Positions 1 through 12,027 of a DNA stretch of 64,000 nucleotides are shown here, in pieces (the stretch's first letter is position 1; each line of letters begins with the position of its first letter). The DNA is taken from assembly GCF_907164915.1 (NCBI RefSeq), contig NC_061863.1, forward strand, positions 31,157,258-31,221,257. The letters are read 5' to 3'. The notes under the pieces were generated by a model, which had not been told where the DNA came from, did not search any database, and saw only the letters and a list, made by a program, of their open reading frames with translations. Position numbers and translations under genes: made by a program. Source of the DNA: Impatiens glandulifera (Eukaryota; Streptophyta; Magnoliopsida; Ericales; Balsaminaceae).

Positions 1-95
1 TAGTTTCCTTCTTATTCAAGTTTTACACAAACTCATCATCAAAATTTCGTTAGTCAAAATGTTTTGATCCTTAGTCAAAATAATTTGACCCAACA
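1..95 (-). repeat. Partial 3' LTR of copia element 1
   Basis: This is the first 95 bases (U3 start on the - strand) of the LTR, matching 7898-7992. It ends at CA on the + strand, immediately before a polypurine tract. The rest lies left of the window. Confidence 0.9.
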
Positions 96-109
96 ATTTC
101 CCCCTTTTT
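96..109 (-). other. Polypurine tract of copia element 1
   Basis: A pyrimidine run on + (purine run on -) directly abuts the LTR edge, as expected for the primer of plus-strand DNA synthesis. Similar C-then-T runs recur at about 303-311 and 341-350, resembling the iterated tracts seen more clearly in element 3. Confidence 0.75.
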
Positions 110-460
110 ATGATGATGTTAAAACTTTGCACAATTAAAAGATTAGAATATTCAATAATGCAGTAGATAGAAATAAACTGTTCATATTTCATAGCAAATA
201 ATAACTTGAATTCAAACATCAAGAACATTTTTCAAAAGAATATACAGAAAACATTTCAAAAACATCACGTTTTTCTTCCCAAAAACATCAAAAGATTTTC
301 CCTTCCCCCTAAGTCTAAGGCTAATATTTTTCTCTTTCTTTCCCCCTTTTTAACATCATTCGGGGAGGGAATCTACGGCCGATTCTAGAGCTAAGGTTAA
401 AGCCGAGTTAGAGGCTTCTCTGTTTCGTTTCTTTGACCTAAGCCTACCCACTCGAAGAAC

Positions 461-1255
461 TTATTCGAGAACCCTTGGACCGTTCAAGACTTTAGATGGA
501 TTGACCTGAAACCCATGACCAGGTTCAGTAAGGAGACAACAAAGGAGTGCACTAAGGGGAGCATCGTATCCGAAGATATTCTTTCGAGAGGAAATCATTT
601 TAACCAGATTGTTGAAAAGGAATTTCGACCAGTTTATGGCTACACCTCCTGTGATTTCCACCATTATTTCAAAGTCTTTCGTACATTAGATGTAGGAAGA
701 GTCCTTCGCAAGAATGGATTTGGAGATAATGACGTTGAGTAGGGAAAACTCAACCTTCAGATAATTACTCTTTCCGTGAGACTCAACTAGAAGGAGTTGC
801 CCTTCGAAGACTTGATCTGAGAAGACGAGCGTCATTTCAGACAGAATTTTATTGGAAGAAGAAGGAAACTCATGGATCCCTTCGGTTGGAAGTTTGAAGA
901 ACATACCGAATGTTTCTTCAGAGAAACATATATTCTTGCCAAGTACATTCGCACGAATGTATTGGTTGTGATGAAAAATAGAAGTTTCAAATAATTCACG
1001 AACTGCTTGTTCGTGAAAGATGTAGTGAGGACGAAGAAATTTTTTAAGCCCAGAAGCTTTTAAGGATTCAAATATTAGAACCATTTCTGGAATCATTAGA
1101 ATTGAAACAGACTTAAAGTCTATTTGTAGAGATTTGTGAGAGAGAGAAGTCATTTTAGCAAGATGAACACATGAGCTTGGCGATTCGAATTCTAGAGAGA
1201 AAATCAAGGATTCAGGAGTACTCAACCATTTGAGTGACCCATTTATTAAATACAA
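461..1255 (-). pseudogene. Accessory 3' ORF of copia element 1 (single domain)
   Basis: Two - strand reading frames (686-1255, then 461-664) read as one protein broken by a frameshift near 670-690. The first part has a motif of the form F-x-LP-(T/S)-EG followed by FP (residues about 115-125). The second contains an INW..LFNNL.KMI block. Both blocks occur in the same order in the accessory ORFs of element 3 (47014-47733, 48114-48851) and element 2. It lies between RNase H and the polypurine tract, the env-like position of Sireviruses, but has no hydrophobic segment. There may be distant similarity to the families annotated as 'putative plant transposon protein'. That is inference, and the function is unknown. 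Confidence 0.7.
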
Positions 1256-2004
1256 GAGAGCTAACGTGTGACATTTAAAATCATGATTATACCAACCGTC
1301 AAAAATTTCAGAAACCTATTCCCAAGGGACACAACTATCAATTAATATTAATCATACAAATGCACTATTAATGTTAGACGTATAGAGGGAAGTCAGAAAT
1401 ATTAGTCACTCTTTAAACATTGAAATATACTTGTCTTCAATCTATTTGTGAAGTGACTAGTTTATTTTTGGCGGGAAAAGTACATAGACATATACAGTGG
1501 TAGAGGACAGTTGTACTGATAACCAGAAGATGAAAAGTCTAAGTACACAAGTAGTTAGACGTTTTAACTACTTTCCACATTCTTCACTTCTAATTGGGAA
1601 ATGCATCTATTAGACGTTAACGTCTAATCACGCTTGTCTTATACACGGTCTATTAGACTTAGAACGTCTAATTACGCATAAACACCACGTGCTAGACGTG
1701 TGTTCGGTTAGACGTGAGCTTCTAATTGCTCTTGTCTTATAAACGTCTAACGTCTATTAGACGCATACGTCTAACCACACAGGTTAATTGACCAAGACAT
1801 AAATCCCCAAAAGAAGATAAAAATTGCTTGAGCAGACATATGTCTAAGTAGTTATGCTTCTTAAATTTCTAATCTAATGGACGTATTGAGACCTCTGTCT
1901 TCTTGTCTTTTCAGTTACATTTGAACAATATGTTCCCTCTCAGTTCATGCACATAATAAAATCAATCAAGATCAACAAGTCCTAAAATATTTCTAAAGTG
2001 AGAA
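1256..2004. other. Non-coding spacer of copia element 1 between pol and accessory ORF
   Basis: No reading frame can be supported. From about 1545 to 1800 it is rich in TTAGACG / CGTCTAA pairs, the same core as the minisatellite in this element's LTR (7273-7800), but not in a regular period. Confidence 0.6.
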
Positions 2005-5000
2005 AACTTAATCTCGGGTAGAGGCTTCGTGAATATGTCTACAGTTTGTTGATCTGTTAGAATGTATTCTAGACGAATCTACTTCTGATTGACATGCTGT
2101 CGGATGAAATGATGTATGATTTCGATGTGTTTTGTCCGAGAGTGCAATACTAGATTATAGGTGATTGCGATAGCACTTGTGTTGTCGCAAAAAATTGAAG
2201 ATTCTTCAGCCTCAATCCCATAATCCCTAAGTTGTTGTTGAACCCACAAGAACTAAGAACAATAACTACCAACAGCAAGGTACTCTACTTCAGCTGTAGA
2301 CGTAGCAACCGGCGTCTGCTTCTTGCTGAACCATGAGATAAGATGATCTCCAAGGAATTGGCAAGTTCCACTAGTGCTCTTTCTATCAATTTTGCACCCT
2401 ACATAATCTGTATCTGAGAAACTAGTTAAATTGAAACTAGAATCTTCCGATACCACAGTCCCACATTTTGAGTTCCCTTCAAATATTTTAGAATGCGTTT
2501 AGTAGCAGTAAAGTGAGAGAGTTTAAGATTAGCCTGGAATCTTTCACAGACACTAACAGTAAATTGGATGTCTGGCCTGCTGGCAGTGAGGTAGAACAGA
2601 GATCCAATGAGACCTCTATATGCTGTGATGTCAATACTTTGACCACCATCATCTTTATATAGCTTAATGGAGGAGCTCATTGGAGTAGCAGCAGCAGAGC
2701 AGTTCTCCATCCCGAACTTCTTCAGTAACTCTTTAGTGTACTTGGGTTGATTGATGAAGGTTCCTTTCTCCAGCTGACGAACTTGAAGACCGAGGAAGAA
2801 AGATAATTCTCCCATCATGCTCATTTCAAACCTGTCCTGTATCAGTTTGGCAATTTTCTCACACAATTTGGGGTTAGTTGATCCAAATATAATATCATAA
2901 ATATATATTTGAACAAGCAGAATGTGAGAATCTTTAGTAAATCTAAACAGTGTTTTATCAAAAGTTCCAATAAAGAAATCAGGATCAAACAGAAATTTAG
3001 TCAAAGTATCATACCACGCTCTAGGAGCTTGTTTCAAACCATATAAAGCTTTGTCAAGTTTAAAAACATGATTTGGTAAAGCATGATCTACAAAACCAGG
3101 TGGTTGCTCAACATAGACATCTTCATTTAATTTACCATTTAAAAATGCACTTTTCACGTCCATTTGAAAAACTTTATAATTCTTAAATGATGCATAAGCT
3201 AGGAAGATTCTAATTGCCTCAAGTCTTGCTACATGTGCAAAAGACTCATCAAAGTCGATGCCTTCCTCCTGTCTATATCCTTGAGCAAATAAACGGGCTT
3301 TGTTTCTAATAACTAGGCCATCTTCATTAAGCTTGTTTCTAAAGACCCATCTTGTTCCAATGACTGACTGATCAATCGCTCTAGGAGTTAGATGCCACAC
3401 TTTATTTCTCACAAATTGGTTTAACTCCTCTTGTATAGCATTGATCCAATCTGGATCAACCACTGATTCACCAATTTTCTTGGGTTCAATTTGAGAAATA
3501 AAAGAAGAGTTGGCCATTTCATTCATCAATTGACGACTTGTTCTACGAGGAGATTTAGGATTTCCGATGATCAATTCTGGTGGATGATTCTTGTTCCATC
3601 TGAAGTTGGATCTTAAAGGATTGATCATCTGACCAGGTGACTCCGCGACGTCCGAACTCTCAATAGTTTGTTGAATAGGAGTTTGTACGTCTGGTTGGAT
3701 TTCAACCGGATTAGCCACAGGATCAGACAACGAAATCCGTTTATCTAGAGCTTCATCCTCACTTATAGACTCGAGACTCGTCGCTTCTAATCTTTTAGCG
3801 AGGTCAATGGGATCGATGTAGTTACTTTCAATAGATTCATCAAAAACGACATGAACAGATTCCTCAACAGTTTGAGTTCTATTGTTATATACTCTGTAAG
3901 CCTTTCTTATTGAGAAATATCCTAGCATGAATCCAATAAATTCTTTAGCATCAAAAGTGGTCAAGTAAACCTTTCCATTGTTATGGATAAAACATTTACA
4001 CCCGAATACTTTAAAGTACGAAACTGTAGTAATTTGTCTGTAATACAGTTCATAGGGAGTTTTATCAAAACATTTGTTAATTATTGACCGATTTTGTGTG
4101 TAGCAAGTTGTGTTAATTGCTTCTACCCAGAACATCTGAGGAACGTCTGATTTAGCTAGCATAAAAATCGCTGCTTCCTTCAGAGTCCTCACTCTTCTCT
4201 CTGCAATTCCATTCTGCTGTGGAGTTCTGGCACTAGACAACTCGTGCCTAATCCTAGTCTCCTCGAGATAAGAGGAAGGACGTCTGTTTGTGAACTCAGT
4301 TCCTTGATCACTTCTAATACAAACAGTATTAAAAATTTCTAATTCTGAATTCTTTTAAAGATTCTAATCAAATTTTTAGCAGTTTTATCATTTGATTGTA
4401 AAAATGCTACCCATGTAAATCGTGTGAAATCATCAATAACAATTAGGGTGAATCTCATTCCTCATAGGCTCTTTACAGGAATTGGACCAAATAGGTCCAT
4501 GTGTAACAGTTCTAAGCAGCGACTGTATTAAGATTTCCCTTTACTTTTGAACGATGATCTGCCCTGTTTGCCTAACTGGCAAGCAGAACATACCTTGTCC
4601 TTAGAAAACTGTAGTTTAGGCAAACCAAATACTAAATTATTCGAACAAGTGTTGTTGATGGTTTAAAAATTTAGATGGTTTAACCTTTTATGCCATAACC
4701 ATTTCTAGTCATTCTTGGCAATCATGCACATAGGATCAGATGCTTTATTTTGCCAGTTCATTTTATAGGAATTTCCTAATCTACTTCCAGTTAATAAAGT
4801 ATTACCATGTTGATCCTCAACAAGGCATGCATGAGTTTGAAAATCAATTGATAAATCGTTATCACATAATTGACTAATACTAATCAAGTTATAGCACATA
4901 TTGTCAACAAGTAACACATCATTAATGGTTAGATTACCATGGATAATCTTACCCTTACCCATGGTCTTACCCTTCTTATTGTCACCAATAGTGATCTTAG

Positions 5001-5125
5001 GACCTGAGCAATCTGCTATATCAATAAGAAGTCATCTGTTTCCTGTCATATGTCTGGAACAACCTCTATCTAGATACCAGACAGATTCCTCCAGTCCATC
5101 ACTCACATGTACCTACACAAAATAA
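2005..5125 (-). pseudogene. Pol of copia element 1 (protease, integrase, RT, RNase H), degenerate
   Basis: On the - strand the protease region begins near 5120, where the copia WYLDSGCSRHMTG-type motif reads with DRG in place of the catalytic D-S/T-G. The pre-integrase/zinc region (4705-4962 and below) is interrupted. The integrase core keeps an IRSDQGTEF block near 4290 and the [10 protein letters not shown] glutamate block at the start of the longest open stretch (2426-4240, 604 codons). RT includes [10 protein letters not shown] and [13 protein letters not shown], but the YVDD active site reads YIYD near 2895. RNase H (2253-2456) has DYVGCKIDRKSTSG and a STAEVEY block, then a stop. The tail runs to about 2005, where an IFTKPL-type ending is visible. 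Such proteins cut, copy and integrate the element. This copy cannot. Confidence 0.9.
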
Positions 5126-5215
5126 TATTTACAATCGTTTGGTACCCACATTCACTTGGGTCCTCGGTCCACCAGTCCCTTAGGAATCCATATTTGAGTT
5201 ATTTTGATGGATTTC

Positions 5216-6339
5216 CTATTTTGTGTTGATTAATGCGTATGATTTTGACATTGCCGACGCCTTCCTGCTAGCCTCTAATCCCTTAACTTTTGAAGATAAT
5301 TTTCTCTTAGAAATCCTTGACTTCTTGCCAAGTTTTAGATTGCTAGACTTGCTGGATAATTCTAACTTATTTTTCAGCCAGCTAACAGTTGGAGGAACAT
5401 AAGTTATTTCATTCTTCAAAGTTAATTCTCTACGAATTGGATCAGGTTCAATGTCAGTAGACTCCCTTTGACAAAACTTATTGGCTTAAGTTTGTCAGTT
5501 GCTGAGTTTGACTTCTTGCAGGACTGGTTTGAGTCATTGCTATCAAATCCTAAACCATATTTAGATCCAGCAGGCTTTAACAGACTAATCTGATATTTGA
5601 CAGCTTCTCCAAACCTTATCCAAGCACTAACAATATAGTTTAACCGTTTGTTTTTAGAAGAAAGAGTTTGAATTTGTTCCTTGAGCATCTCATTTTCAGA
5701 TGGGATCTCGACTACTTTCTTTTCTAAAACATTTGATTCAGAAATTTTATGTGAAGAAACGATGTTTGTCTCATACTTTGCTTTTATTTCATAAAATGAA
5801 TCTGATAACTTCTTGTACTCAATGGCCATGTCATGGAGTGCAACAGTTAACTCTTCGTTAGTAAATTCTTGTGGGGAAAAATCATTTACCTTAGGTTGAT
5901 AATCTACCATCAAGCATGTGACGGTTTTAGTATTCTTTTCAACAGGAAAATCCTCTAAATCGCTTTCGGCGCATTTGGATTTATTTTCAACACACATTAA
6001 AACATTCTGATCTTTCTGTTTCTTCTTAGTTTGAACGTTATGGCCATATATCTGAATCAGCTTCTCCCAGATTTCTTTAGTAGAGAAGCAGGATTTGATC
6101 TCGTAGAATATGTTCATGTTGATCGATTGATACAGGATATTTTTGGCCACATTGTCCAGATTGTTGGTCATCTTATCTTCAGTTATCCACTGACATCTTG
6201 GCTTCACAATTTTTATGGGACCATCGGTAATGACATTCCACATATCACAATCAAGAGAAGCTAAGTGAGCTTGCATTCTCATCATCCAATAATCGCATTT
6301 ATCTTTCGAAAGGAGAGGGATCTTGTTGATGATAGACAT
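5216..6339 (-). pseudogene. Gag of copia element 1 with internal deletion
   Basis: The 305-codon frame at 5422-6339 begins at an ATG just inside the primer site and shows the copia Gag N-terminus (a W..M..HL block, then EIWEKLIQIYG near residue 95). It then jumps to what in elements 2 and 3 is the region after the zinc knuckle: an acidic stretch and F(T)NEELTVALHDM. The RNA-binding CCHC knuckle and the segment before it are absent. A second frame (5216-5419) continues the lysine-rich C-terminal part after a break. Gag forms the particle and packages RNA. Loss of the knuckle implies dependence on another copy or inactivity. Confidence 0.8.
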
Positions 6340-6375
6340 TATTCAAGTTCTTAAAGCTTGAGAATAGAAAACAGG

Positions 6376-6387
6376 GCTCTAATACCA
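6376..6387 (-). other. Primer binding site of copia element 1 (tRNA-iMet type)
   Basis: The - strand reads TGGTATTAGAGC, one mismatch from the common plant tRNA-iMet primer site TGGTATCAGAGC. It lies two bases inside the 5' LTR. Confidence 0.8.
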
Positions 6388-6389
6388 AT

Positions 6390-7992
6390 TGAAAGGATCG
6401 GTGGCACCAATAGAGACATGGGTCTAACTATTGATGACAACTTAGTACAAAAATGGTTTGATAGAAATATTGTTAGGGATTTGTATTATTTTCTATTCTT
6501 CACAAACCCTTGCAAACTCTTGAACGATTCAAGTGCGGAAACGTTTGCTCAGGTTTGAAGCTAAGAACCGATGAAGGAGAAGATGACAGAATGTAAATGA
6601 CACAAAAATTCATTATACTTTTCTTAGAATCAAATACATTTGCAAATAGCTCACTATTGAATAGAACAGACTCTATTCAACTTACAGTATATTGAAGAAT
6701 ATGACTCAGCTAGACAATACTTTGATTCTCTCTCTCTCTCTTGATGTACAAACACAATAAGCAATAAAGCAATTCGTAAGATTGTAAGTTCAGTAGTTCG
6801 TTCGTGTATCAACTTTTGTGTCACTACTTGTCCATTGTCCTTGAAGATCTTTAAATAGAGAACAGATACCAACAGTCGAATCTTCTACAATGACACGTGG
6901 TGAATAGACATTGAGCACCATGAACGTAGCCGTACCAATCTGGTAGTGCACCGAATATTCTTCTAGGATTGTCCTACAAAAATAAGTAGTGGGAAGAATA
7001 TTTGCTTACGTGGCATTAATTCATTGGATGTAACTGGATTTCATACTGATTTGCACGGATAAGTGGAGCAGGAGTAGCGTACAACTAATTGATCGTGGGT
7101 AGACAGATGCTAGCTTCAAGCAACTGCTGAAGCAAGACATTAAACGTGCTCCAATTAGACTGACAAGTCTAATGAAGTTAGACGTCCCCGTCTAATAGCA
7201 GGATCCATTAGACTACCGAGTCTAATGGAGTTAGACGACACGTCTAACTATGTGTCCCTTCAGACTAATCTGAAGGAGTTAGACTACACGTCTAACTTTC
7301 ATCTGTTAGACTACACGTCTAACTACGTATTTGTTAGACTGCACGTCTAACTACGTATCTATTAGACTGCACGTCTAACTACGTCTTTGTTAGACTGCAC
7401 ATCTAACTACGTATCTGTTAGACTGCACGTCTAACTACGTATTTGTTGGACTACACGTCTAACTACGTATCTGTTAAACTGCACGTCTATTTACGTATCT
7501 GTTAGACTACACGTCTAACTACGTATCTGTTAGACTGCACGTCTAACTACATCTTTATTAGACTGCACGTCTAACTACGTATCTGTTAGACTACACGTCT
7601 AACTACGTCTTTGTTATACTGCACGTCTAACTACGTCTCTGTTAGACTGCACGTCTAACTACGTCTCTGTTAGATTGCACGTCTAACTACGTATCTATTA
7701 GATTGCACGTGTAACTACTTATCTATTAGACTGTACGTCTAACTACGTATCTATTAGACTACACATCTATCTACGTATCTGTTAGACTGCTCGTCTAACT
7801 CAATGCGTCTAATAGCTAGTAAGTCTAATGAACCTTATTCAGATTAAGTCTAACTTAGCACGTTTTAATGTACCTGCACAAAAACAATTAGACAACTTAG
7901 TTTCCTTCTTATTCAAGTTTTACACAAACTCATCATCAAAATTTCGTTAGTCAAAATGTTTTGATCCTTAGTCAAAATAATTTGACCCAACG
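6390..7992 (-). repeat. 5' LTR of copia element 1 (about 1.6 kb)
   Basis: On + it runs from TG at 6390, next to the primer site, to 7992, where the window-start LTR has CA but this copy has CG, so one terminal base has mutated. A third of it is a 28-bp minisatellite (7273-7800). A TCTC microsatellite lies near 6726-6741. The retrotransposon promoter should be here on the - strand, but I could not place a TATA box with confidence. Confidence 0.85.
7273..7800. repeat. 28-bp LTR minisatellite, about 19 copies
   Basis: Counting successive TTAGAC starts gives about 19 units with a period of 28. Each unit carries GTTAGAC-N5-GTCTAAC, a perfect 7-bp inverted repeat, followed by a TACGTAT-type spacer, so every unit can form a small hairpin and carries two ACGT cores. 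Irregular versions extend upstream to about 7150. Variation is mostly single-base. Confidence 0.92.
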
Positions 7993-10900
7993 AAAGGCTT
8001 CCAAAAATGTTCTTGTCTTATTATGATGCTCTACGTTGGTATTGATCAGAAGAGCTTGCATTATGGTTATCTGGGTTTGGAGTATCGACACTTCTAGCGT
8101 AGTCATCGATAATTCTTTGTTAGCACTACCTTGCACCGAGGCAATGTTGGTTGTCGCTGAGGAGTTTGCGGCAATTTGCTTCTCTAGATTCTCAAACTAC
8201 TTAAATATAATCTCAATGCTCTTTTGCATAGGGTTAAGAGCATTGACAATGAAATTTTGGAGATTCTTCGTTCCCCGAGAGGACTCCTCGGGAAAGGAAG
8301 GAATAAAGGATGCAAGGTGAGAACCTGTAGGGACAGAACGAAGAGGAGAGACTTGATGACTTAACTGATCAACAGACAGTTCTGGAGAATTAGCTCGAGG
8401 CATATTGACCAATGCCCATGACTCACCGTCACCACCTTTGATCTCTTCTCCTAAATCCTTTAGGAATCCCCATTCATCTTCAGAATTGACTGATTTGGCA
8501 ATGATGGACTCCTTCGATTTTGAAAGAGTAGGACGATTGGATTGTGGGGAGGGATGCTTCTCTTCATAAGTCTGCCCGTATGATGAGATTTCCTGAACAG
8601 ACATGGCCTCTGATGAGATGGGAGCTAAAGACTACATTGCAGCCTTAAATGGTTCCTCCTCAGCATATGACTTATGCTTAGACGAGTTGGCCTGTTGAGG
8701 AGAAGGCAAGGGCTCTTTCTCTTGAACAGATGAGTTGGGTTCCTCAACAGGCCTTGATAGCTACTACTGCTCAATGACTTGAGGAAGCTCCATCTCAGTA
8801 GACAAAGGCATTTGCTTAGATATGGGAAGTTCCTCCTGCTTAGTAGCCTTAGAGGGTTCCTCCACAGCAGAGGGGAGCTTCTACTGATCTTCAGACGCAA
8901 GGAGCTGCTCAGCAGGGATAGGAGTCTGCTACTCAGCAGAGCGAATATTAATCAGACAATTCTCCTTTCCAGAATGAGCAGGAGAAGGCAACAACTTCTC
9001 AACGAAAGTCAACTTCTCTTTAACATCAGAGTTGTTTAGATCAGCACGGGATGCCTTATTACGAAGCTCGTCAGTTTTGGACGACTTCGTGCTGTGAAAG
9101 AAACGTAGAGCGTCTGAGCTGTAAGACTCTATGATGAGCTGTAGATGGATGTTCACTTTGCCGTCTACTTCAGCCGTTCTTTTCAAGGGATTATAATTTC
9201 CCACCCTTTTTTGGATGATCATGAAGAGAGCACGCCCTCTAGCCATTGCAACAACTAACTCTCTTCTCTTTAGAGCCCCATTAACATTCTTAATTTTGGT
9301 CCAAGAGAAGACCGATTTCTCCAACTGATGTAGCTCTTTCCACTATTTACTCACGTTTTTGCCTTTGATGATATCGATGAGCTTATTATGGAGCCTAATA
9401 CAACACCATCTGTTGAAGGCATCAATTTTCTCAGATGCATTGGATTCGATTCCTCCATTATAAGGTCGAGTGATTGTTTCACCTCCGAGAGAAACTCGGG
9501 TTCTTCGACCATGGGTCCTTTGCCCTTACCTATAACTTCGGCATGCTTGGGGGAAGGTACAAGTTCTGAGAAAAGAATACCCTTTGCAACTTGAAGTTGT
9601 CTGAAGATCGCTATTGGAGTAGAACCGGAAATGGGAGCTACTGCCTTCCGAAAGGAAACCTTAGGCTGAAGGAGAACAATCGATTCTACAACATGAGTCT
9701 TCTAAACAACTATATTGTCAGAGATCAAACTACATGCTTCAGCAGCCACCGGAGCTATAGAGAAACAACAAGGTCCCCTACCGGTCTTTATTCATTAGTA
9801 CCAACTATCTCAACAGTTAGTTCATCAGCAATAACATCACCTGTAGGCCTTTCTTCATTAGCACCAACTAGCTCAGTAGTTGGTTCAGTAGACGGTTTCA
9901 CAACAGGAGCAATAGTGGGCTCTACGGACAAAATAAGTTTAGAGGATACATTAGAAGACGCCTGACTAGCATGAGAGGCATCCGTGTGACCAGCAGGAGA
10001 ATCATTCGTCTAACTAGTAGGAGAGACATTCGTCTGACCAGTAGGTTTGGTAGACGATGGTTTAGATTGATTAATAGCAGACACCTCAACTAGCGCCTTG
10101 AAGTGTTTAGCCAGTACTTCAGCTAAAGGAGAAGACAGGGAATCAAAGAGAGGGATGAAAGTAACAAGATTTTCCACCATTCTAGCCTTCTTTGGAACGG
10201 ACTCAACCTTTGGTGTTTCTACAATAGACGCCCTCTTCTGGTTGGTTGAGCTAGTAGTGGATTCGTGCATTCTCAACCTTTTTATCTTTGCTGGAGCTGA
10301 ACGAGTAAAAGTTGCAGGACGCTTGGACAGAGTGGTCGACTGACCACTCGTCTGTTGAGCGGATAAGGCCGACTTGAATTCCTTGACCGTCTTCATCCTA
10401 GATATATGGTTTGCTACCGTGCTGATGTTCATAATTCTGCTGAAGTGAATATGGGTACCTATGCCTAATGGAACCTATAGATGCTCAAGAACTCTGCTGA
10501 GTTGTACTGAAAAGCCCACACTCTACTTCTTTGGCGTAGAAACCATCAAGCACAAAGTTGTAAACAAGATGGACGCCCAGTTGATAACCATCCCCTTTGA
10601 AATGTCCACCATGATCTCAAATCTCTCATAGGTGTAGGCATCGAACGACCTTACTCTCGCCTGGAGAGACTTAGATACAATATATGTGAGGAGACATAAC
10701 TCATATTTTAGATACTCATTCTTCTCGTAAGAATCGATGGGACTAGAAATGTCTGAGAAAAAGGTTCACATTTCCGAGATATCCTCGGCCAGAATCTCGT
10801 CGAAGGCTGTGAGGCCTTTTGTAGGAAACCCAAAGACCTGGGCAAAGATATCTTTGGTGATAGTAATATCAACGTCCTTCACCGTTGATGTAATGGATTC

Positions 10901-11094
10901 TCCAACCAGCTTAGCGGAGACAAAGAACTCACGAACCTCCAATTATTGAATAATAAAAGGACCGCCTAAAAACTTCCGGAGGCCGAAAGCCTCTAGGGTT
11001 CTGAACATCGCCACCATCTCCGACAACCCAGAGGCATATACATAATCAAAATCGACCTACAATGTGTTTTGAGCAAAAAATATTATCTTAGTCA
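7993..11094 (-). pseudogene. Long accessory 3' gene of copia element 2 (domain plus coiled-coil tail), broken
   Basis: Conceptual reading on the - strand starts at an ATG near 11094. The first 700 bases carry the accessory domain: a VREFF-like block, DVDIT then FGFPTKGL near 10830, and an INWASILF block near 10580, with several stops. A region rich in Ser, Thr, Lys and Gln follows (10010-10432 includes basic clusters), then 8929-9324, 8625-8900 and 8197-8604, alternating between frames. The layout matches 43462-46418 of element 3. The gene ends at 7993 because element 1 inserted there. Function is unknown. Its length (over 1000 codons) and shared architecture suggest it was once a real protein of the element. 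Confidence 0.65.
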
Positions 11095-12027
11095 TCTTAG
11101 GGTTTAGACAATAAACGATGAAGAAGTTGATTTTTCTAGAGAGAAGGCAGAGCAAAGGCAAAAATTTAGGGTTTAGGATTTCTGAAAATCGCAAAAAGAA
11201 TGTGAGACGTCTTAGGCGTGCAAGACACCCTTTTATTGACTCTAACTGACATGTGTCAAACGACATCATTAAGAATATAGTCGTCATAATTTAAAATAAA
11301 AGACGTTTTTAAAAGTCATCATTAAAAGACGTCATTATTTAAAATAAAGGACATTTTTAAAAGTCATCATTAAAAGACGTCATTATTTAAAATGAAATAA
11401 ACATAAAGGCATCATTAAAAGATAATGCGCGTGGGTATGAACCGTTAAATATATTGGTCACATTTTAATGAGATGATAGACATGTGTCTTCATGTTATTC
11501 GTTATTGAATGTATTTATAAGATAAGATTAAATAAATATTTTCCCTCCAACATTTGAAATGTGACCGTTCACTATTTAAGAGAGAATAAAACAATATCGT
11601 ATAGATAAGATTAAAACAGCTGTCCCATTCGGCTTAAGATGAGTCGTTTGAGATATGTTCTGGATAGATGTCTGTGATATACTCTCTAGACAGATGTCTG
11701 AGATATATTCTCTAGACAGACGTCTTACTGCGTTGTCCTCATATCTTACATTTAAGGTTAGTGAGATGTCTGTTTTAAAGGTGTCTGCTGACTTATAACA
11801 ATAGATGTGTCAACAGACGTTTACCTAACATTTGAGCATCTGACTATGCTTAAATGCAAGCTGCTTGAGCACATCCTGTCTTAATACGAATGTTCTTTCC
11901 AGCCCGATTAAAGACATCCGTCTTAACGCTTCTGGCTTATCAACGAATAACCAGATTCCCCTAAATTTGTGCATATTTAAATTAATTTAGATCTAAAAGA
12001 CTCAAAATATTTCTAAAGTAAAAAAAA
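11095..12027. other. Non-coding spacer of copia element 2
   Basis: No coding sequence is recognised. It contains a 48-bp direct duplication at about 11291-11386 (AT-rich with AAGACGTCAT) and, at 11640-11830, several AGACGTCT/AGACAGATGTCT-like palindromes related in core to the LTR arrays. Confidence 0.55.

Larger units (their letters stand above)
1..7992 (-). mobile_element. Copia element 1 (Sirevirus-like LTR retrotransposon), 3' LTR truncated by window edge
   Basis: Reading on the - strand the order is 5' LTR (6390-7992), tRNA-iMet-type primer site, gag, protease-integrase-RT-RNase H, a spacer, one accessory ORF, polypurine tract and the start of the 3' LTR. Positions 1-95 match 7898-7992 almost base for base, which proves the LTR pair. 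The integrase-before-RT order and the RT sequence are Ty1/copia, and the extra ORF after RNase H together with repeated purine tracts suggests the Sirevirus lineage. Gag has lost its central part, the protease triad reads DRG, and the RT active site reads YIYD, so the copy is dead. It sits inside the accessory gene of element 2. Confidence 0.9.

Noticed and set aside
7273..7800. Regular repeat array considered as CRISPR
   Set aside because: The whole unit repeats with no unique spacers, there are no cas genes, and it lies in a plant retrotransposon LTR.
8036..8320. + strand 94-codon open frame, and others at 9388-9965
   Set aside because: They run antisense to the accessory gene of element 2, show no known motif, and are explained by that gene's composition.
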